Of a DNA stretch of 64,000 nt, positions 17,384 through 25,153 are shown piece after piece. The position numbers were made by a program, and so were the translations under genes. Position 1 is the stretch's first letter, and each line of letters starts with the position of its first letter. Below the pieces are notes generated by a model. The model was not told where the DNA came from. It ran no database searches and was given only the letters and a program-made list of their open reading frames with translations. Origin of the DNA: Agrobacterium rubi TR3 = NBRC 13261 (lineage in GTDB: Bacteria; Pseudomonadota; Alphaproteobacteria; Rhizobiales; Rhizobiaceae); NCBI RefSeq assembly GCF_000739935.1, contig NZ_BBJU01000007.1, positions 1 through 64,000 of the forward strand, read 5' to 3'.

Positions 17384-18616
17384 GTGACAGTTCATCTCAA
17401 AACCGGGCTTTTTGCCCTGGCCATGCTCGGCTCCACCGCGCTTGGCGCCATGACCGCACAGGCGGCTGATCAGGAAATCAGCTGGATCTATTGCGGCGAC
17501 AAGATCGACCCGGTCCATGAAAAATACATCAAGGAATGGGAAGGCAAAAATCCTGGCTGGAAGGTTGCGCCGGAAGTCGTGGGCTGGGAACAGTGCCAGG
17601 ACAAGGCCACGACCCTTGCCGCTGCCGGCACGCCTGTTGCCATGGCCTATGTCGGGTCGCGCACGCTGAAGGAATTTGCCGAGAACGACCTGATCGTTCC
17701 CGTGCCGATGACGGCTGACGAGAAGAAGGCGTACTACCCTTACATTCCCGATACGGTCACGTTCGATGACCAGCAATGGGGCGTGCCGGTCGCATTCTCG
17801 ACCAAGGCTCTCTACTGGAACAAGGATCTGTTCAAGCAGGCCGGTCTCGACCCTGAGAAGCCACCGACAACCTGGGCCGAAGAAATCGAATACGCCAAGA
17901 TCATCAAGGAAAAGACAGGCATTGCCGGTTACGGAATGCCTGCCAAGACCTTCGACAACACGATGCACCAGTTCCTGCATTGGGTTTACACCAATAATGG
18001 CAAGGTGACCGATGCTGAAGGCAATGTGACGCTGGACAGCCCGGAAGTTCTGGCAGCCTTGCAGGCCTATAAGGATATCACGCCTTACTCTGTCGAAGGT
18101 GCTACTGCCTACGAGCAGAACGAAATCCGCGCTATCTTTCTCGATGGCAAGGCCGGCATGATCCAGAACAGCACTGGCGCAGCCTATCGCCTGCTGAACA
18201 CCAAAATCAACTGGGGCGTGACAACGTTGCCGCTTGGTCCGTCTGCCAAGGGTCCAGGCACGCTGCTCATCACCGACAGCCTTGCCATCTTCAAGGGATC
18301 GGGCGTCGAGGACAAGGCCATCGAATTCGCCAAGTTCATCACCTCTCCTGGTCCGCAGGAAGAGTACGAGCTGACGACCGATTCCGGCCTGACGCCACTG
18401 CGTCCATCGGCGAAAGTCGATCAGCTGGTGAAGGACAAGCCTTACTGGAAGCCGTTTATCGACGGTATCGCCTTTGGTGGACCTGAGCCTCTGTTCAAGG
18501 ACTACAAGGGCTTCCAGAACGCCATGATCGAAATGGTGCAGTCTGTGGTGACATCCAAGGCGACACCTGAAGAGGCCTTGAAAAAGGCTGCCGCCGAAGT
18601 CGAGCAGTACAAGTAA
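17384..18616 (+). CDS. Carbohydrate ABC transporter substrate-binding protein
   Basis: This 410-residue family-1 solute-binding protein has a signal peptide of about 28 residues (hydrophobic FALAMLGSTALGAMTAQA ending AQAA). The mature part has the usual two-lobe features (WEGKNPGWKV, VAFSTKALYWNKDLFKQAG, GKAGMIQNSTGAAY). The start is GTG, preceded by GGGAGC. Several Cys (YCGDK, EQCQD) could form a disulfide. Its position with the nag genes and GH20 enzyme suggests GlcNAc, chitobiose or a GlcNAc-containing glycoside as ligand. This is inference from context. Confidence 0.9.
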   Translation: MTVHLKTGLFALAMLGSTALGAMTAQAADQEISWIYCGDKIDPVHEKYIKEWEGKNPGWKVAPEVVGWEQCQDKATTLAAAGTPVAMAYVGSRTLKEFAENDLIVPVPMTADEKKAYYPYIPDTVTFDDQQWGVPVAFSTKALYWNKDLFKQAGLDPEKPPTTWAEEIEYAKIIKEKTGIAGYGMPAKTFDNTMHQFLHWVYTNNGKVTDAEGNVTLDSPEVLAALQAYKDITPYSVEGATAYEQNEIRAIFLDGKAGMIQNSTGAAYRLLNTKINWGVTTLPLGPSAKGPGTLLITDSLAIFKGSGVEDKAIEFAKFITSPGPQEEYELTTDSGLTPLRPSAKVDQLVKDKPYWKPFIDGIAFGGPEPLFKDYKGFQNAMIEMVQSVVTSKATPEEALKKAAAEVEQYK

Positions 18617-18631
18617 TCCAGCCATCGAAAG

Positions 18632-18660
18632 AGCCGCGGGTGTAACGCTCGCGGCTTTCT
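18632..18660 (+). terminator. Hairpin with short T-rich tail after the binding-protein gene
   Basis: AGCCGCG (18632-18638) pairs with CGCGGCT (18650-18656), followed by TTCTT. It lies 16 nt after the stop of the binding protein and before the ATPase gene. It probably acts as a partial terminator, lowering expression of the ATPase relative to the binding protein. Confidence 0.6.
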
Positions 18661-18708
18661 TCATGTCAATCAAAACAGCAGCTTTGGCTGGTGCGGGGAA
18701 GACAAGTT

Positions 18709-19821
18709 TTGGGTCAGCTCTCTCTCAACAACGTCCGCAAATTTTACGGGCATTTCGAAGTCATCAAGGGCGTGCAGCTTGAGATCAAGGATGGCGAATT
18801 CGTCGTCTTCGTCGGCCCGTCAGGATGCGGTAAATCCACGCTGCTGCGCATGATCGCGGGGCTTGAGGATATTTCCGAAGGCGACGTCATCATCGATGGT
18901 GTGAAGGTCAACGACCTTCCGCCCGTCAAGCGCGGCATTGCCATGGTGTTCCAGTCCTACGCGCTTTATCCGCATATGACCGTGTTCGAGAATATCGCCT
19001 TTCCGCTGCGTGTGGAGAATATGGAAGAAGCCAAGCTTAAGCAGAAGGTCGAAGGCGTTGCGAAAATCCTGCAACTCGACCAGCGTCTGCAACAGCGTCC
19101 GGGTATGCTCTCTGGTGGACAGCGCCAGCGCGTCGCCATCGGTCGCGCCATTGTGCGTGAGCCGGAAATCTTCCTGTTCGACGAGCCGCTTTCCAACCTC
19201 GATGCCGCCCTGCGCTCGGATATGCGCATCGAATTGACGAACCTGCACCGCACCCTCGAAGCGACGATGATCTATGTGACGCATGATCAGGTGGAAGCCA
19301 TGACAATGGCCGACCGCATCGTGGTGCTGAACGCCGGAGAGATCGCGCAAGTGGGCGCGCCGCTGGAGCTTTATCACAAGCCCGCCAACCTGTTCGTGGC
19401 CGGTTTCATCGGCAATCCAAAAATGAATTTCCTGCCGGTCACCTGCAAGGCGGTCGGTGCTGAGGGCATCACAGTCGAGTATGACGGTCAGACGATTACG
19501 GTACCGGTTGAGCCGCGTGCCGGTCTGGAAGGTTCAAAACTGATGTTGGGTATTCGGCCGGAACACACCGCAATCGGTGCTGCCGATCTCAACATTCGGG
19601 TGGTCCCAAGCGTTATCGAGCGGCTTGGTATCAACACCATCGCTTATGGCGTTGCGCCGACCGGTGAAAATTACTGCGCGCTTTTGTCGGGCGCCGCACC
19701 CGTTGCCGTTGATGAACCGATCATGACCGGCATCAAGGTGTCCGATTGCCATCTCTTCGATGAAAGCGGCATCGCATTCGAGCGACGGGTTGATATGTCG
19801 GCGATTGCGCTGGGACAGTAA
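18709..19821 (+). CDS. Carbohydrate ABC transporter ATP-binding protein (MsmK/UgpC type)
   Basis: This 370-residue ATPase has Walker [10 protein letters not shown], signature [16 protein letters not shown], Walker [14 protein letters not shown] and H-loop VTHDQ, followed by a C-terminal TOBE-type regulatory domain from about residue 240 (MNFLP..., LGIRPEH). The frame allows a GTG start at 18691, but the family N-terminus ([14 protein letters not shown]) and GGGGA spacing favour TTG at 18709. A rare TTG start after a partial terminator would keep expression low. It energises the two permeases encoded upstream. Confidence 0.88.
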   Translation: MGQLSLNNVRKFYGHFEVIKGVQLEIKDGEFVVFVGPSGCGKSTLLRMIAGLEDISEGDVIIDGVKVNDLPPVKRGIAMVFQSYALYPHMTVFENIAFPLRVENMEEAKLKQKVEGVAKILQLDQRLQQRPGMLSGGQRQRVAIGRAIVREPEIFLFDEPLSNLDAALRSDMRIELTNLHRTLEATMIYVTHDQVEAMTMADRIVVLNAGEIAQVGAPLELYHKPANLFVAGFIGNPKMNFLPVTCKAVGAEGITVEYDGQTITVPVEPRAGLEGSKLMLGIRPEHTAIGAADLNIRVVPSVIERLGINTIAYGVAPTGENYCALLSGAAPVAVDEPIMTGIKVSDCHLFDESGIAFERRVDMSAIALGQ

Positions 19822-19822
19822 A

Positions 19823-19850
19823 GGCGGGGATTATCCCCGCCACTATCTTT
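19823..19850. terminator. Intrinsic terminator between convergent operons
   Basis: GGCGGGGA (19823-19830) pairs perfectly with TCCCCGCC (19834-19841) over a TTA loop, followed by ACTATCTTTTT. It lies just past the ATPase stop and before the stop of the facing DSD1-type gene, so it ends the rightward operon and may also serve the leftward one. Confidence 0.8.
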
Positions 19851-19856
19851 TTCTGA

Positions 19857-20945
19857 TTACCAGACCAATCCGCGTGCGGCGACCGGCTCGACGCGTGTTA
19901 CGACATCGTTGCGGTGGAACGTCATGACATCCTGAAGGTTCGACACGACGCAGGTGTGGTTAGGGATAATGCGTATCTTCTCGCCAATTTCCGGGCGCTT
20001 GCCTGTGCATTTCGACAGATCGACGGTGCCGTGTTCTTCTGATAGGCCGGTTATCACGGCGTCTGGATATTCGATGATGTGGCCGTAGTCGGAAAAGCCC
20101 AGAAGGTCCGAAGTCAACGCCTTGGAGCCTGCGTCCAGAATGGCGCGGTCCGGTGTCGGGCGGGAGACGACCGTGGCCAGAATGGTCATGGCGCAATCGT
20201 CCATTGTACAATGGCCTGCACGAACCATGGAGCGGTCGTTATAGACATAGGTGCCAGCGCGGTGCTCCGTGGCGGATGACACAAGATGGGCATCGAACAG
20301 GCTTGGTGTGCCGCCACTGGTGACGATGGCGCATTCGATATTTTGCGACTTCAGTATTGCGATTGTCTGCGACAGAAATTTCTCGACCGCCTCAGCACTG
20401 TCCGGTTTCGGATAAGTCATCAGGCCACCGAACACGAGGCCATTAGAGGCGGCAATCTGCGATGCCAGCGCCGCCGCAGCCTGCGGCGTCTGGACGCCAC
20501 AGCGGCCACCGCCGGTATCGCATTCGACAAGAACCGTGAGCGGACGATCAGGGGAAAAGCGGCTGGCCAAGCCCTCGACGGTGACTGCGCTATCGGCCAC
20601 GACCTTAAGGCTGCCTATGCGGGCATTCAGCGCGTGCAACCGATCCAGCTTCTCCGGCCCTAAAATATTGAAGCTAATTAGAATATCGTCAAAACCGGCA
20701 TCGGCGAAAACTTCCGCCTCTGTCACCTTCTGACAGTTGATGCCCTTCGCGCCCGCCTTGACCTGCAAAGCAGCGATCGCCGGGATCTTGTGGGTCTTGA
20801 TATGCGGACGAAACGCTAGGCCATGGCTGTCCATATAGGACTGCACGCGCTGGATATTGGCTTCCATCTTGTCCTCATCGATCAGCGCCAGCGGCGTCGA
20901 AAGAGCCTGTATGAGATCGCCGGGCTTCGCGGTTGGAAGGGTCAT
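19857..20945 (-). CDS. DSD1-type PLP enzyme (D-threonine aldolase/D-serine dehydratase-like)
   Basis: This 362-residue fold-III PLP enzyme (alanine racemase N-domain) has the PLP lysine in FRPHIKTHKIP and a C-terminal zinc-type motif IPNHTC (His and Cys) typical of DSD1-like D-serine dehydratases and low-specificity D-threonine aldolases. It would cleave or dehydrate a D-3-hydroxy amino acid in the cytoplasm. The frame extends to 21176, but the ATG at 20945 lies one base after the stop of the M81 gene, has GACGAGG upstream and gives the normal length. It is third in a leftward operon after an NTF2-like protein and an M81 peptidase. Confidence 0.85.
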   Translation of the reverse strand: MTLPTAKPGDLIQALSTPLALIDEDKMEANIQRVQSYMDSHGLAFRPHIKTHKIPAIAALQVKAGAKGINCQKVTEAEVFADAGFDDILISFNILGPEKLDRLHALNARIGSLKVVADSAVTVEGLASRFSPDRPLTVLVECDTGGGRCGVQTPQAAAALASQIAASNGLVFGGLMTYPKPDSAEAVEKFLSQTIAILKSQNIECAIVTSGGTPSLFDAHLVSSATEHRAGTYVYNDRSMVRAGHCTMDDCAMTILATVVSRPTPDRAILDAGSKALTSDLLGFSDYGHIIEYPDAVITGLSEEHGTVDLSKCTGKRPEIGEKIRIIPNHTCVVSNLQDVMTFHRNDVVTRVEPVAARGLVW

Positions 20946-20946
20946 G

Positions 20947-22416
20947 TCAATGTGCCTCGTCGCCATGGGGATTGTCCACCATCGGCCATATATCACAGGG
21001 CGCGTGTTGATAAGGCGTCGTTGCGGGATTGTTGGGGTATGGCGTGCCTGCGGAGCAATAAATGATGTCGGAGGCGATCTTCGAAAAGGCCGCATAGAAA
21101 TGATTGGTCGATTTGATGACGAGAATTTTCTTCGACGTCGGATCGATCCCCATGGCTGAAAACAGCGATGGATCATAGCTCTGGGCGCGGATGGAATTCA
21201 GGATGATATCGATGCCGTTCAACCGTATATGCGCCGAATCGCCGAAGGGTGCGATGCTCTCGCCGAACTTCATTTCCGCATTGCGTACGAGGCGAATGAT
21301 TCTGACGCGACCATCGATGGGATTGCCGGTGCCCGGTGCGGATTTTGCGCCGAAACGCAACGGAATTTCAGCACCTTCGCCCGCCGCCATGCAGATCTGC
21401 ACGGCAACAGGGTCCCAGATCGTGCCGATGGCAGCATCGGTTGCGCCTTGAGCGAACAGTTCAGCCAACACGACGGTTGCGTCTCCCGCCGTTCCGCCGC
21501 CCGGATTGTCCCACATATCGGCAATGACGACCGGACCCTTGGATGCTGCGATAGCGCTCGCGACGGCCTCTTTTTCGTCGGTCCACGGCATCATGTGTTT
21601 GCCGCGATTTGAAAACAGCTCAAGTCCGAGATGGCGCGCAATACGCTCGCCCTTGTCCTTCTTGCCATTGGTAACGACAATTGTTTTCGTTCCCATTTCG
21701 GGTACGTCGCCTGCCATGAAGCCATGGATGACCGATAGCGAAAGCACATCGGCGTCTTCACGTTCGATCCGCATCAACTTGTCCACAAAGGATCGCATGG
21801 GCTCACGGGAGGTGGGGAAAACATCGATCATGCGGCAATCGAAGGTGGACATGACCGGTTTGACCCGGCCTTCCAGCGTATCGATGGCGATTGCCCAAAG
21901 GTCGTGTGCGCGGTCCACGAAATCCGTGTGCGGGAATTCCTTGAACGCGACGAAGAAATCAGCCGCAGCAACCCGTTTTGCGGTCAGGTGGCTGTGTGGG
22001 TCCAGTTCGGCACAAACGAGAATATCCGGCCCGACGATCTCACGAATCCGTGTCAGGAAATCGCCTTCCGGATCGACATATCCGTCGGCTACCATAGCCC
22101 CGTGCAGACCGAGAACGACGGCATTCACCGGCATGGCTGCGCGCAATTGGTCCAGAATCTCGTCGCGCAAACCCTCATAGGTCTGGCGGTTGACCAGTCC
22201 TGCCGGGTCTGCCCACGTCGCGGTGCCTTCGATGAGCGTCCAACCCTTGTCGGCCATCAGACGGCGGCCAACGGGAACTGGTGCGGTGCAGAGCGTTGCC
22301 GTTTCCGGATGCTGGCCGGGGCCTGCGTAAAAGGATTCCTCGAAGGCTTTCCGGTCAACGCAAATTGGTGAAAACGTGTTGGTCTCGGTTGCCAGTGCGG
22401 CCGTAAAAATGCGCAA
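20947..22416 (-). CDS. M81-family metallopeptidase (MlrC/microcystinase C-like), copy 1
   Basis: This 489-residue protein begins with the family signature RIFTAALATETNTFSP and has LGLHGAMVADGYVDPEGD, CAELDPHSH (metal-ligand region) and DMWDNPGGGTAGDATVVL. MlrC cleaves the last peptide intermediate in microcystin breakdown. Most members occur in bacteria with no link to microcystin, and their substrates are unknown. It is cytoplasmic (no signal peptide). A second M81 gene lies 4.7 kb away on the other strand in the same gene island, so the pair may act on related substrates. The stop lies one base before the DSD1-type start. Confidence 0.85.
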   Translation of the reverse strand: MRIFTAALATETNTFSPICVDRKAFEESFYAGPGQHPETATLCTAPVPVGRRLMADKGWTLIEGTATWADPAGLVNRQTYEGLRDEILDQLRAAMPVNAVVLGLHGAMVADGYVDPEGDFLTRIREIVGPDILVCAELDPHSHLTAKRVAAADFFVAFKEFPHTDFVDRAHDLWAIAIDTLEGRVKPVMSTFDCRMIDVFPTSREPMRSFVDKLMRIEREDADVLSLSVIHGFMAGDVPEMGTKTIVVTNGKKDKGERIARHLGLELFSNRGKHMMPWTDEKEAVASAIAASKGPVVIADMWDNPGGGTAGDATVVLAELFAQGATDAAIGTIWDPVAVQICMAAGEGAEIPLRFGAKSAPGTGNPIDGRVRIIRLVRNAEMKFGESIAPFGDSAHIRLNGIDIILNSIRAQSYDPSLFSAMGIDPTSKKILVIKSTNHFYAAFSKIASDIIYCSAGTPYPNNPATTPYQHAPCDIWPMVDNPHGDEAH

Positions 22417-22428
22417 TGTTGTGCTTTC

Positions 22429-22923
22429 TTATAAAGCGCTGCCCATGGGGTTCGGCAGATAGCCGGTAAAGCCGCTGATCTTCCAGCGACCACCATGGAA
22501 CCTGCAATAATACAGTGTCTGCCATTTCATGACATCCAGCGAGCCATCCGCCTTGCGAATGCCGCCATCGAATTTCTTGCGCACCAGCGCCGTGTCACCT
22601 TCTACTTCAATTTCCTCGAGCGTCGTGGTGGTGAAGATCGCAGTGCGGGTATCTTCTGCAAAACTCTGCGTCTGAAAATCCTGCGCCTGACGCAGCCATT
22701 CATCGCGATAGGCGGTCAGATTTGGAAAGCCGAGGCTCCATTTATCCGGGTTGTCTGCACGGTTCGCATTGATCGCGAGGAAGCCCTCTTCGACGAAATC
22801 ATCTTCTACTTTCGACCAGTTCGCAGCCAGAAAGGCATCGATATCGCGTGGCATCAGCATTTCCCAAATGGAATGGCGGGCTGTATCGTTTTCCGGGAAA
22901 GGGTTTTTGAACGGGTCGCGCAT
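22429..22923 (-). CDS. NTF2/SnoaL-like protein of unknown function
   Basis: This 164-residue protein has a predicted alpha+beta barrel pattern: an N-terminal helix (PRDIDAFLAANWSKVEDDFV) and repeated strands ending YYCRFHGGRWKISGFTGYLP, as in SnoaL/NTF2-like small-molecule-binding or ligand-modifying proteins. There is no signal peptide. It is the first gene of the leftward operon, 12 nt before the M81 gene, opposite RidA. A role in handling the same unknown substrate is likely but unproven. Confidence 0.7.
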   Translation of the reverse strand: MRDPFKNPFPENDTARHSIWEMLMPRDIDAFLAANWSKVEDDFVEEGFLAINANRADNPDKWSLGFPNLTAYRDEWLRQAQDFQTQSFAEDTRTAIFTTTTLEEIEVEGDTALVRKKFDGGIRKADGSLDVMKWQTLYYCRFHGGRWKISGFTGYLPNPMGSAL

Positions 22924-22939
22924 GCAATTGATCCAATGT

Positions 22940-22953
22940 TGAAATTATTTTCA
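22940..22953. promoter_or_regulatory. Palindrome TGAAATTATTTTCA, candidate RpiR site
   Basis: The arms TGAAA and TTTCA flank TTAT, 17 bases upstream of the NTF2-like gene start. RpiR-family proteins commonly bind TGAAA-N4-TTTCA-type palindromes, and an RpiR gene is encoded 0.5 kb away. A related inverted copy lies at 23013-23023. Confidence 0.5.
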
Positions 22954-23012
22954 TAATCATTGTTTTTCACTGGCAAAGATCACTTTTCTATGGTGTCCTG
23001 TCAACGAATAAA

Positions 23013-23023
23013 GAAAATAATTT
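23013..23023 (-). promoter_or_regulatory. Second candidate RpiR half-palindrome (AAATTATTTTC)
   Basis: GAAAATAATTT is the exact inverse of the 11 bases AAATTATTTTC inside the site at 22942-22952. It lies 13 bases before the RidA start, so a regulator bound here would block RidA translation or transcription. The two sites are 60 bp apart between the divergent genes. Confidence 0.4.
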
Positions 23024-23035
23024 GCATGGATATTG

Positions 23036-23425
23036 ATGATGACGATCAAGCGGTATGGCGCTGAAAAGGCGGGTGCGGGCGGACAGAGACTGCCTTTTGC
23101 AAGGGCAGTCGAAGCGGATGGTTGGCTCCATGTTTCCGGTCAGGTGGCCATGGTGGATGGCGAGATCATTGCCGGTGGCATCGTGGAGCAGACTCACAAG
23201 ACCATCGAGAATCTCATCGCCATTTTGCACGAAGCTGGTTACGGCGTCGAGCATGTGGTGCGGTGCGGCGTGTGGCTGGATGACCCGCGCGACTTCTGGA
23301 GCTTCAACAAGATTTATCAGGGCTATTTCGGGGAGCATCCACCGGCGCGTGCCTGTGTTCAGGCATCGATGATGGTTGACTGCAAGGTGGAAATAGACTG
23401 CATCGCTTATAAAGCCAAAGTCTGA
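23036..23425 (+). CDS. RidA/YjgF-family imine deaminase
   Basis: This 129-residue protein has the RidA fold: VSGQVAM, then QTHKTIENLIAILHEAG, and PPARACVQASMMVDCKVEIDCIA, in which the conserved Arg (PPAR) and Glu (VEID) that bind and hydrolyse 2-imino acids are present. RidA proteins remove reactive enamines/imines released by PLP enzymes that dehydrate serine or threonine. A DSD1-type PLP enzyme is encoded in the facing operon, so a partnership is plausible. Two adjacent ATGs are possible (23036, 23039). No strong Shine-Dalgarno site is seen. Confidence 0.85.
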   Translation: MMTIKRYGAEKAGAGGQRLPFARAVEADGWLHVSGQVAMVDGEIIAGGIVEQTHKTIENLIAILHEAGYGVEHVVRCGVWLDDPRDFWSFNKIYQGYFGEHPPARACVQASMMVDCKVEIDCIAYKAKV

Positions 23426-23454
23426 TCTTTGGCATCAATCGGAGCGGTGTGCGG

Positions 23455-24318
23455 ATGGATATTTTTGCGAAATTGCAGGACAATAAAGAGCAGTTTTCGC
23501 AATCGGAACGCCGCATTGCGGATATTCTGCTGGCCGACTTCGAATTCGCCGTGAATGCATCGATCATCGAACTGGCCGGACGCGCGCAGGTTTCCCCACC
23601 GACGGTAACGCGCTTCTGCCGCAGGCTCGGTCTTCAGAGCTTTTCCGATTTCAAGGTCAATCTGGCGAAAACGGCCTATGTCGGCGTGCGATATCTCAAT
23701 CCAGAAATTTCCGGCACCGAACCATCTGACGTTGCCGAAGACGTATTGACCAAAGCGCAGGACGCGCTTTTTCTGCTTCACCGCACGCTCGATCCTGCCG
23801 TTCTGGCCCTGGCGGCTTCCGCAGTCGCAAAAAGCGGCAATGTCTATGCCTTCGGTTCGGGCGGAAATTCCTCGATGATTGCGGGTGAGATCCAGAACCG
23901 TCTGTTTCGGCTGGGGCTGCGCGTCACCACCAGCAGCGATCACAGCATGCAGTTGATGATGACGGCTGCGGCGCGCCCGAATGACGTGATTGTCGGATCG
24001 TCCTTTTCGGGCAGAAATATGGAGCTGGTGAAGTGCTTCAAACTGGCGCGCGAGATGGGTATTTCCTCCATCGCGCTCACCCAGAGTGATAGCCCGGTGG
24101 CACTGGCGGCGGATATCGTTGTTCCGGTCGATGTTCCCGAGGGCAACAATATCTTCAAGCCGACATCATCGCGTTACGCTTATCTTGCGGTGGTCGACAT
24201 GATCGCCAGCCTCGTCGCTTACGAGAACAAGCAGCAGTCCACGGTGACGCTGCGCCATATCAAGCAACAACTGATCGAACATCGGGACGGTGATGACCGT
24301 CAACTGCTCGGCGACTGA
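23455..24318 (+). CDS. RpiR-family transcriptional regulator
   Basis: This 287-residue regulator has an N-terminal RpiR helix-turn-helix (SQSERRIADILLADFEFAV..., ELAGRAQVSPPTVTRFCRRLG) and a C-terminal SIS domain (VYAFGSGGNSSMIAGEIQNRL, IVGSSFSGRNMELVKCF) that binds a phosphorylated sugar. ATG at 23455 follows GGAGCGG. The effector is probably a hexosamine or N-acetyl-sugar phosphate, given the flanking amino-sugar genes. Sites at 22940-22953 and 23013-23023 between the divergent operons are candidates for its operators. Confidence 0.9.
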   Translation: MDIFAKLQDNKEQFSQSERRIADILLADFEFAVNASIIELAGRAQVSPPTVTRFCRRLGLQSFSDFKVNLAKTAYVGVRYLNPEISGTEPSDVAEDVLTKAQDALFLLHRTLDPAVLALAASAVAKSGNVYAFGSGGNSSMIAGEIQNRLFRLGLRVTTSSDHSMQLMMTAAARPNDVIVGSSFSGRNMELVKCFKLAREMGISSIALTQSDSPVALAADIVVPVDVPEGNNIFKPTSSRYAYLAVVDMIASLVAYENKQQSTVTLRHIKQQLIEHRDGDDRQLLGD

Positions 24319-24337
24319 CCGAGGGAGAGGCATGAGG

Positions 24338-25111
24338 ATGGCGGAAACGATAGCAGTGGTCACCGGTGGGGCAGGCGATATCGGCCGCGCCATCGCCGCC
24401 AAGCTCAGTGAGACCCATGACCGCGTGGTGCTGGTGGATATCGACGGTCCGGCCGTGGAGCGTGCGGTTGCAACGCTCGGTGGCTCGTCTTTCACGGCAA
24501 TGGCCTGCGATGTGACAGATGCTGCTAGCCTCGCCGAGCTTTCCAAGAAAATTGATGCCTTGGGCGTCGTCCGCACGCTGGTCAACAACGCCGGTGCTGC
24601 GAGGGCCGTCAGCCTTCATGATACGACGCCTGAGATATGGCGGCAGGATAATGCGCTCAATCTGGAGGCACCGTTTCTGTGTTTCAGGGCCTTCGAAAAC
24701 GCGCTGAAACAGTCTCAGGGGTCGCTTATCAACATCGCCTCGGTCAACGGCATGTCGGTTTTCGGCCATCCTGCCTATAGCGCTGCCAAGGCCGGTCTCA
24801 TTCATCTGACCAAGCTGATTGCCGTCGAATACGGAAAATTTGGCATTCGCGCCAATGCAGTGGCGCCGGGAACGGTGCGGACGCGGGCGTGGGAGGCCCG
24901 CGCGGAGGTCAACCCGCAGGTCTTCGAGGAGGCCAAGCACTGGTATCCGTTGCGGCGCATTGTTGCGCCTGATGATGTGGCCAATGCCGTTGGCTTTCTG
25001 GCCAGCGATCAGGCCGCCGCCATCAGCGGCGTTTGTCTTCCAGTGGATTGCGGTTTGACCGCGGGGCAGGCCCCGCTTGCACACACGTTTTCGCAATCAG
25101 ACCACTATTAA
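24338..25111 (+). CDS. Short-chain dehydrogenase/reductase
   Basis: This 257-residue classical SDR has VVTGGAGDIGRA at the cofactor site, LVNNAGA, and a catalytic set in NIASVNGMSVFGHPAYSAAKAGL (Ser, Tyr, Lys). The family ending GVCLPVDCGLTAG is present. Two ATGs are possible; 24338 has GGGAGAGG at the right distance and is chosen over 24332. The substrate is unknown; a hydroxy acid or sugar alcohol linked to the neighbouring amino-sugar and M81 genes would fit. GH20 follows 42 nt downstream. Confidence 0.85.
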   Translation: MAETIAVVTGGAGDIGRAIAAKLSETHDRVVLVDIDGPAVERAVATLGGSSFTAMACDVTDAASLAELSKKIDALGVVRTLVNNAGAARAVSLHDTTPEIWRQDNALNLEAPFLCFRAFENALKQSQGSLINIASVNGMSVFGHPAYSAAKAGLIHLTKLIAVEYGKFGIRANAVAPGTVRTRAWEARAEVNPQVFEEAKHWYPLRRIVAPDDVANAVGFLASDQAAAISGVCLPVDCGLTAGQAPLAHTFSQSDHY

Positions 25112-25153
25112 ATTCCGACCCACAGGGTCGCAAAAATACAAAAGGGAACGATC

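Noticed and set aside
17309..18673. Long open frame (454 codons) on the minus strand
   Set aside because: It lies opposite the ABC binding-protein gene, has low-complexity Arg/Gly/His-rich sequence and no motif; it is a codon-bias shadow.
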